From positions 1-55,722 of the forward strand of contig NW_025955221.1 in the NCBI RefSeq assembly GCF_022376445.1: a DNA stretch of 55,722 nt, read 5' to 3'. Positions 49,589-55,722 of the stretch are shown here, piece by piece. This stretch comes from Fomitopsis serialis. Lineage: Eukaryota > Basidiomycota > Agaricomycetes > Polyporales > Fomitopsidaceae. A program made the position numbers and the translations under genes. How positions within the stretch are numbered: position 1 is the stretch's first letter; every line of letters starts with the position of its first letter. Under the pieces are notes generated by a model. It was not told the DNA's origin. It ran no database searches and saw nothing but the letters and a program-made list of their open reading frames with translations.

Positions 49589-49667
49589 TTCTAGCCGAAA
49601 CAAGACTCACCCTTGCCTTTCCCACCACCCACTCCTTTCCTACTCGTCGTAGTCCATTGCCGCCACT

Positions 49668-52600
49668 ATGACGAGTACGTCACTCGCCGACTTTAGCTCA
49701 GCCTTTGAGAGGCTCGAGGCTACCGGGAAGAACTGGGTTACCTTCCGACAACGCTTCCAGATCGCTGTGAAGCAGAAGGATGTTTGGGAGCACTTCGATG
49801 GGACGTCGCCGCGCCCGACCCCTGCCGATCCCGCACACGCTACGCCAGCGGAGCTGACAACAATCGCTGCCTGGGATAAGAAGGAATCATTAGCGATGTA
49901 TCTCCTCACCCAGAAACTGCCCGACATCACCTTTACGAAGCACGCCCGAAAAGGCACAGCCGCCGCCATCTGGGCCGCGATCATCCAGGAGTTCACTTCG
50001 AAGTCGCTTCTCTTGCGCGCAAACCTTCGTACCCAATTCTTGACTATGCGTGCGACGGCTGGCGCGAATCTCCACACCGAGCTTGATCGTGTGCGCGTCA
50101 AGTACGAGGAGCTCCTGACAAACGACATCACGGTCAGTGAGGCCGAGTATGCTGCCTTGATCATCAATTTCCTGCCCGACGACATGTCGACTTTCGTTTC
50201 TCAAGTCTCTGCCACTGCGAAGCTCGCTCATGGTTTCCAGACCTCGTCATCTGCTACCTCGCCACTCGCTGACTCGGATACGCCTACCGAGGAAGCTCCT
50301 GCCATCAAGGCGACGACTCTGATGGAGATCGCACTCGAGGAGTGGGACCGTCGTACCAGTGGGAGCCAGAAGGCTAAGGCGAAGCAGAAGGACGCCGGTG
50401 TCGCCGCCAGCGTCATATCGACAGAGAAGCCGAAGCCGAAGGGGCGCCGTGGTCCGCAGAAGCCGGTCGGCGTATGTTGGAACTGTGGTGGGAAAGGTCA
50501 TCGCCAGGATCAGTGTCCTAGTCCGAAGCAGGATAGCGACGCGAAGGGAAAGGACTCATCTGTCACGTCCAAGCCCGATGCGTCAAAGTCCACCTCCGCG
50601 AAGCCGAAGAACGGCAACGCGAACGCCGCCACCACTGCCGCTGTCGCCTCGCTCGATGAAGTTGCAGGCGCATGGTCCGCCTACATCTCGCTCCCGAAGG
50701 AGTTCGTGTACTCTGACTCGTCGGATGATGAGTCGGCTGGTCTGTTTGATGACGATGCACGCTCCGACATCACCGGGCTTACCGAGCAGTCGGACACGCC
50801 GTCGGACGCAAACTCTATGCCGTCGTTGCAGACGGTGTCGAGCACGACGGACTCCGAGTCTTCGCACAATGGGGAGGATGCTCCTGTCCCCACGCCCGTC
50901 CCGATCACCGCTCGTCTCAGTGCTGTTGCCAACTGGCTGGACGACGTTGAGGTAGATGATCCGGGAGTCGTGACCGCCGAGACGTGGCGCCTGGCGATGG
51001 ACGAAGAGTTAGCTCAGCCTCGCGAACCTGCCCAGGATGATGATCCTGCCATGTACAGTACCTCTGCTGTGACCACTGCCGCCTTCGTTGCCGCCGAATC
51101 TACCCCCGTTGACTTGTACGATTCAGGCGCGAGTCACCACATGTCGCCGTATCGGGAGGACTTCCTTTCCTTCCGCGAGATCAAACCGCAGACGCTTAAC
51201 GCCGCGAACCAGCAGCACTTCGAAGCTACTGGTGTTGGGGACATGATTGTCTCTGTGCCTAACAACACTGCGTCGAGCTCGCAGATCCGCTTGACGCAGG
51301 TCCTGTACACACCTGCGCTGGGGTTTAACCTCATCTCGATTGGGCGGATCGATGACGCCGGGTACTCTGCAACGTTCGCCGGCGGGCAGTGTATTCTCGC
51401 CGACAAGGATGGGCGCACCATTGGCGCCATCCCGAAGTCTCGTGGCCTGTATCTGGTCACTCGTCCACGCTCGACTGGGTCAGCTAATGCCGCGGCCAAG
51501 GTCGAAAAGCTTACCGTGATGGACCTCCACCGCCGGTTGGGTCATATCGCGCCGCGTGCGATACGAGAGCTTGTGTCTGGAGGACGCATCACCGGAGTTG
51601 CCCTGGTGCCGTCGGACGAACCCGAGACTTGCGAAATTTGCATCCGTGCCAAGTCGACACGGAAGTCGGTCCCTGCCGTGCGCGAAGGTGACCGTGCGGA
51701 CGAGCTTGGTGACGAGATCCATTCTGACCTGTGGGGCCCTGGTCGGGTCGCTACGCTTGGTGGTCGGAAGCACTACATCAGCTTTACGGACGATGCGACA
51801 CGCTGGACGTTAGCTTACCTGCTGCGTCTGAAGAGCGAGTCCTTCGAAGCATTTAAGGCATTCGAGGCGTGGCAGGAGAACCACCATGGCAAGCGGCTGG
51901 AGGTGTTAAACACCGACCGCGGCGGCGAGTATCTCAGCGAAGAGTTTAAGACTCACCTCGAGGCGCGCGGCATCACGCAGAAGCTCTCCGTGCATGATAC
52001 CCACGAGGAGGCAGGCGTGTCGGAACGCCTGAACCGCACGCTGATGGAGAAGACCCGGGCGATGTTGATCGCATCCGGGATGCCAGCGAACCTCTGGGGG
52101 GAGGCTGTGATGCATGCTGTGTGGTTGAAGAACCGCACGTCCACCAAAGCGCTCGGCGGCAGGACACCGTTCGAGGCTGTTAATGGACGCCCGCCCACCC
52201 TAGTAGGCCTGCCCATCTGGGGTTGCCGTGTTTGGGTACACGACACGTCGACTGGAAAGCTCGGCGTACGTGCGAAGGCTGCGCGATGGGTCGGATACGA
52301 CAGTCAGAGCAAGGGCCACCGAGTTTATTGGGAGGAGGCTCACCGCATTACCGTCGAGCGAAATGTTCGTTTCGGCGATAGCTCGCCGCCCGCTGTCGTC
52401 GAGGATGTCAAGCTTGAGGGGGAGCAGGAGCCGGGCAATGGCAAGCCCGCATCCACCGCCGACTCCTCCGACTCTGATAACGAGTCTTCTGACGAACCCG
52501 CTGTCGAGCCATCTACACCGCCCGCTTCTCCTAAGCCCGAGATCCCTGAACCGCCGCCAGCGCCACGGCCAACGCGCGTCCGCAAGCCGTCGCAGAAAGT

Positions 52601-53393
52601 CAGTGACATCCTCACTGGCAAGGGCGCAGATAGCGACGTACCTCGCGGTGTGCAGGTCCCAGTTGAGGACAGTGCTGCCGAGCTGCTTGAAGAGGTCTCA
52701 GGCGCTGCCATGGCCGCGCAGATTGCTGAGGTCGAGGGCTTGGACCCCCAGTCGCTGGCGGAAGCAAAACGCAGGCCGGAATGGCTGCGCTGGCAGGAGG
52801 CGATGCAGGAAGAGCTGCGCGCGCTCGAAGCGCACGGGACGTGGCGTCTCGAGCGGCCCCCGCCGGGCGCGAATATCGTCAGTTGCCGATGGGTTTTCCA
52901 TGCGAAGAAAGACGCAGCCGGAAGCGTTTACCGTTACCGTGCACGCCTCGTTGCCCGCGGCTTCTCACAGGTGCCCGGAGTTGACTTCTTCGACACCTAC
53001 GCGCCCGTTGCAAAGATGGCGTCCATTCGGACCCTGCTCGTGTTTGCAGCGCGCCACGACCTCGATGTGCACCAGGTGGACATTAAGAGTGCATACCTGA
53101 ATGGCGAGTTCGAGGAGAACGAGGTCATCTATATGGCACTGCCGCCAGGTCTGACACTCACCGAGGATAAGTCCCTCGTACTGCGCCTGCTGCGCCCGCT
53201 GTACGGCCTTCGCCAGAGCGCGCGGAACTGGCACCAGAAGCTGCGCGGCGTCTTGCAGAAGCGCCTCCGCATGTCCGCATGTGATGTGGACCAGGCCGTG
53301 TTCTACCGCTCGGAGCGCGGCAAGCTCATTGCAATGGGCGTACACGTTGACGACCTGACGATTGTCGCGTCAGTAGGGCTTATGATGAGGTGA
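49668..53393 (+). CDS. Copia gag-pol polyprotein: gag, protease, integrase, reverse transcriptase
   Basis: A single frame of 1241 codons from the only good ATG after the leader. The gag domain (about 10-230) is of the UBN2 type, followed by a CCHC knuckle (CWNCGGKGHRQDQC, near 270). The aspartic protease site is YDSGA with Asp485. The integrase zinc region includes HRRLGH and CEIC. The catalytic core has Asp687 (HSDLWG), Asp750 (NTDRGGEY) and Glu786 (VSERLN), which is DD35E. A Pro/Ser-rich linker leads to the reverse transcriptase (WVFHAKKD, QVDIKSAYLNGEF, LYGLRQSARNW, HVDD at about 1226-1229). The frame ends prematurely 12 residues after HVDD, where homologs continue. No stop or frameshift separates gag from pol, so the gag:pol ratio would need another mechanism. 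Confidence 0.92.
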   Translation: MTSTSLADFSSAFERLEATGKNWVTFRQRFQIAVKQKDVWEHFDGTSPRPTPADPAHATPAELTTIAAWDKKESLAMYLLTQKLPDITFTKHARKGTAAAIWAAIIQEFTSKSLLLRANLRTQFLTMRATAGANLHTELDRVRVKYEELLTNDITVSEAEYAALIINFLPDDMSTFVSQVSATAKLAHGFQTSSSATSPLADSDTPTEEAPAIKATTLMEIALEEWDRRTSGSQKAKAKQKDAGVAASVISTEKPKPKGRRGPQKPVGVCWNCGGKGHRQDQCPSPKQDSDAKGKDSSVTSKPDASKSTSAKPKNGNANAATTAAVASLDEVAGAWSAYISLPKEFVYSDSSDDESAGLFDDDARSDITGLTEQSDTPSDANSMPSLQTVSSTTDSESSHNGEDAPVPTPVPITARLSAVANWLDDVEVDDPGVVTAETWRLAMDEELAQPREPAQDDDPAMYSTSAVTTAAFVAAESTPVDLYDSGASHHMSPYREDFLSFREIKPQTLNAANQQHFEATGVGDMIVSVPNNTASSSQIRLTQVLYTPALGFNLISIGRIDDAGYSATFAGGQCILADKDGRTIGAIPKSRGLYLVTRPRSTGSANAAAKVEKLTVMDLHRRLGHIAPRAIRELVSGGRITGVALVPSDEPETCEICIRAKSTRKSVPAVREGDRADELGDEIHSDLWGPGRVATLGGRKHYISFTDDATRWTLAYLLRLKSESFEAFKAFEAWQENHHGKRLEVLNTDRGGEYLSEEFKTHLEARGITQKLSVHDTHEEAGVSERLNRTLMEKTRAMLIASGMPANLWGEAVMHAVWLKNRTSTKALGGRTPFEAVNGRPPTLVGLPIWGCRVWVHDTSTGKLGVRAKAARWVGYDSQSKGHRVYWEEAHRITVERNVRFGDSSPPAVVEDVKLEGEQEPGNGKPASTADSSDSDNESSDEPAVEPSTPPASPKPEIPEPPPAPRPTRVRKPSQKVSDILTGKGADSDVPRGVQVPVEDSAAELLEEVSGAAMAAQIAEVEGLDPQSLAEAKRRPEWLRWQEAMQEELRALEAHGTWRLERPPPGANIVSCRWVFHAKKDAAGSVYRYRARLVARGFSQVPGVDFFDTYAPVAKMASIRTLLVFAARHDLDVHQVDIKSAYLNGEFEENEVIYMALPPGLTLTEDKSLVLRLLRPLYGLRQSARNWHQKLRGVLQKRLRMSACDVDQAVFYRSERGKLIAMGVHVDDLTIVASVGLMMR

Positions 53394-54297
53394 AAACGAA
53401 CCTACGGAAGGACTTCGAGATCACGGACGAAGGAGAGATCCATTGGATCCTCGGCTTCGCTGTTGAGCGTGATCGCGAGGCCCGGACCCTCTCGCTTTCG
53501 CAGGTAGTGTACATCGAGTCGATCCTGCGGCGGTACAACCTCGAAGACGCGCGGCCCGTGTCCTCGCCGATGGACCCGCACGTTCAGCTGTCTGCCACAC
53601 AGTCGCCGCAGACGACCGCCGAAGCCGCGGAGATGCGCAACATCCCGTACCGAGAGGCAGTTGGCTCGCTCATGTACGCGTCGCTGGGCACTCGTCCTGA
53701 CATCACCTACGCCGTATCTATCCTTGCTCGTTTCTCGCAGAACCCTGGGCGCGCTCACTGGGAAGCCGTCAAACGCGTTTTTTCGCTATCTCGCTGGAAC
53801 GAAGAAGCTGAAGCTCACCTACGGTGCCATCTCGCTCGACCTCGTTGGGTACACCGACGCAGATGGGTCGATGCACGAGGATCGCAAGGCGATCTCTGGG
53901 TACGCTTTCCTCATCGACGGCGGCGCGGTCTCTTGGGCATCGAAACGCCAGGAGATCATCTCTCTCTCCACGACTGAATCGGAGTACGTCGCCATCACGC
54001 ATGCGTCGAAGGAGGCCTTTGGCTACGCTCCCTTATTGGCCAGGTCTTCGCGCCGTTCACGGAGCCCATCCCGCTTAACTCGGACACCTCGGCGCCATCG
54101 CACTCACCCAGGACCACCAGTACCCGCCCGTACGAAACACATTGACATCCGCTTTCACTTCATTCGCTGGGTCATCGCCGACAAGAAGCTCACACTCGTT
54201 TACTGCCGACCGACGAATGGTTGCCGACGCGCTCACGAAGGCGCTACCGAGTCCCAAAGTCAAGCACTTTGCGGCTGCACTCGGACTCGTTTAGGAT
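53376..54297 (+). pseudogene. Copia pol 3' part: end of reverse transcriptase and RNase H, frameshifted
   Basis: The homologous reading continues here but needs about seven frame changes: near 53371, an extra T in the T6 run at 53778-53783, then missing bases near 54018, 54085, 54123, 54206 and 54217. Recognisable pieces are DFEITDEGEIHWILGF, MYASLGTRPDITYAVS, FFRYLAGTKKLKLTYG, VGYTDADGSM, the RNase H motif LSTTESEYVAI and RTKHIDIRFHFIR. Most changes are single-base shortenings of homopolymers. The preceding 3.7 kb has none. Confidence 0.8.
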
Positions 54298-54307
54298 TGA
54301 GGGGAAG
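54297..54307 (+). other. Polypurine tract of the Copia element
   Basis: A purine run (GAGGGGAAG) ends directly at the 3' LTR start, the expected plus-strand priming site. Confidence 0.75.
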
Positions 54308-54748
54308 TGTTGGAGCCGACAATCCGTACGTCGTCCTCGCCGGCTCTCCGGCTTCATACTATACCCGTTTTTCGTTCTTTACTGCATGCTGCTTACGCGC
54401 TGTCCAATGCGCCGTTCCGTTCTCTTATCCGCCGTGCCCGCCGTGCGCATCCGTACATTCATTACCATTACGGACAGTCTCGTATCTCGTACCTAACTCG
54501 CTCGCTCGCCCACTTATACCTCGCGCCGCGTTCGCACCCTCAGTTCTTGCCTTGTCTTCCGAGCACGATCTGAGGGTGAGTAGTTAGCTTTTGTGTCTCG
54601 CATACCTGTACTCACTTACTTCGTAGTCGTCGTCTGTTTGCTACAGGTATGCCAATACAGTTCTTGCCTCGTCTTCCCGAGCACGATCTGAGGTCGTCGT
54701 CTGTTTGCTACAGCCTGACGACTCGTGCTCGCTCTGTTGGTTGCATCA
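54308..54748 (+). repeat. 3' LTR of the Copia element
   Basis: 441 bp, nearly identical to the 5' LTR. It has the same leader duplication (intron-like segment 54576-54626, spliced-form junction at 54693/54694). Differences from the 5' LTR are about five transitions and four homopolymer runs that are each one base shorter here. Confidence 0.9.
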
Positions 54749-54753
54749 ACACA
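54749..54753 (+). repeat. Target-site duplication, right copy (ACACA)
   Basis: Identical to the five bases before the 5' LTR. Confidence 0.85.
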
Positions 54754-55722
54754 GTGTGGGACTGGTGCAAATTTGTGCACTCAAGTGACACCCTGGCTGT
54801 GCATGTGGGCATCATCAAGCATGACTGGCATGAGAGCAGGACAAATAATGTTACAAATTCCCATGCACTGGCTAGGATGTACCAGTGCACCATGGGGGTG
54901 CCAATGTACAAATAGCACAGTATGGGACAAATACAAACCTGTACATACCAGTGACACCCTGGATGTGCACGTGCCTATTGTTGGACTGATGACACCAGGG
55001 CAATACAAGTCACATGCCAGATTCCCACACACTGGCTAGGATGTACAAGTGGCACATTGGATGTACATAGTACAGTACAGCATTATGGGTACAGATTTTT
55101 ACACTATAGTGTACATCCTGGATTGTTTGTAGTATTGCCTGACATGGCCATCACAACAGTTGTACAAGTCATATGTTGGATCCCAAGCACTGGCTAGGAT
55201 GTACCAGTGGCACATGTGGATGTACAAGTAACACTGTATGGGGTGGGTATGAAACTAAATGGTTCAATGATACCCTGAATGTGCATTTGGGAATTGACAG
55301 GCATGATCAACACAACAGCTGTACAAGTAACATTTTATATTCCTGTGTAATGGCTAGGATGTACCAGTGGCATGTGTGGATGTACAAGTAACACCATACA
55401 GAATGGGCATGCACTTGTACACGCACTGATCACTGATCCCTATATTGCACATAGGTGTTATCAGACATGACAAGCACAAGGACAGTGTGAGTGACATTTT
55501 GCATTCCTGTGCATTGGCTGGGATGTACAAGTGGCACATGTGGATTTACATGTAACACAGAACAGGACAGGTACAAACTTGTGCACTATTGACACCCAGA
55601 ATATGCCCATGTGCATTACCAAATGTGACTTGCACGAAAGTGAAACAGATAATAAGTCAAATTCCCATGCATTGGCTAGGATGTACCAGTGGCACATGTC
55701 ATGTCATGTAAACAGTATAGGA
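54754..55722. repeat. Tandem satellite, unit about 160 bp
   Basis: The core GGCTAGGATGTA (with small changes) starts at 54870, 55034, 55193, 55352, 55516 and 55674, so spacing is 158-164 bp. Each unit continues with an ACCAGTGGCACATGTG-type block, a TACAAGTAACAC-type block and a TGACACCCTG-type block. Units differ by substitutions and small indels. The stretch is AT-rich and has very few CpG, with many TG and CA. It continues beyond the window. No protein frame is credible. Confidence 0.8.

Larger units (their letters stand above)
49128..54748 (+). mobile_element. Full-length Ty1/Copia LTR retrotransposon
   Basis: The element has a 445-bp 5' LTR, a primer-binding site, one gag-pol frame with Copia domain order (gag, protease, integrase, reverse transcriptase, RNase H), a polypurine tract, a 441-bp 3' LTR and a perfect ACACA duplication. 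The LTRs begin TGTTGG and end GCATCA. I count about five base substitutions and four single-base length differences between them, so insertion was fairly recent. The target is satellite DNA. The gag to reverse-transcriptase part is open over 1241 codons, but the last 900 bp of pol have about seven frame changes, so as written the copy could not make RNase H. Confidence 0.93.

Noticed and set aside
50583..52711. Frames in other phases and on the minus strand inside the Copia gag-pol
   Set aside because: Shadows of a high-GC coding frame; the plus-strand frame has all Copia motifs.
54721..55697. CRISPR-like regular spacing at the right end
   Set aside because: The period of about 160 bp has long, diverged units without identical short repeats and unique spacers; it is a eukaryotic satellite.

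Overview
The window looks like nuclear DNA of a basidiomycete fungus, most likely a wood-decaying agaricomycete. The sequence is GC-rich. Genes are split by many 45-65 bp GT-AG introns and lie on both strands without operons. The content fits: two alcohol dehydrogenases, an aldehyde dehydrogenase, three plant-cell-wall glycoside hydrolase families (GH2, GH12, GH35), F-box-like proteins, a Tnp2-type DNA transposon relic and a Copia LTR retrotransposon. All calls rest on reading the sequence and on knowledge of the families; nothing was searched or computed.

Layout. 1-1909: truncated CACTA/Tnp2 transposon with GC-rich repeats. 4053-7189: two ADH6/cinnamyl-alcohol-dehydrogenase-like paralogs, tail to tail, with the same four-exon structure. 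8174-9580: F-box-like gene. 12196-14670: PHO84-type phosphate transporter with a CACGTG site upstream. 15430-19343: insulysin-like M16 protease whose frame is broken at three points. 19783-22643: GH2 beta-mannosidase lacking an internal block. About 23889-24640: tetraspanin relic. 26204-27573: second F-box-like gene. 27995-30212: membrane-anchored aldehyde dehydrogenase. 32245-33290 and 34529-35702: a decayed and an intact copy of a seven-helix membrane protein. 36188-37389: secreted GH12 endoglucanase. 40230-42446: thiamine-diphosphate enzyme of the acetolactate synthase family. 43807-47924: secreted GH35 beta-galactosidase in 21 exons. About 48230-55722: AT-rich, CpG-poor satellite-like DNA interrupted by a full-length Copia element (49128-54748) with a perfect ACACA target-site duplication.

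Function. The glycosidases point to hemicellulose and cellulose use, and the dehydrogenases to aldehyde handling. These are separate genes in a neighbourhood, not a demonstrated cluster. Three consecutive genes at 15-25 kb are damaged.

The most unusual observation is in the Copia LTR. A 56-nt leader appears twice: once interrupted by a 51-nt intron-like segment (GTGAGT...TAG), and once with that segment exactly missing. The second copy begins about 27 bp downstream of a TATA-like motif's equivalent position, and both copies end at CAG, followed in the first by GTATGC. This is what reverse transcription of a spliced leader, followed by an aberrant strand transfer into an unspliced copy, would leave.
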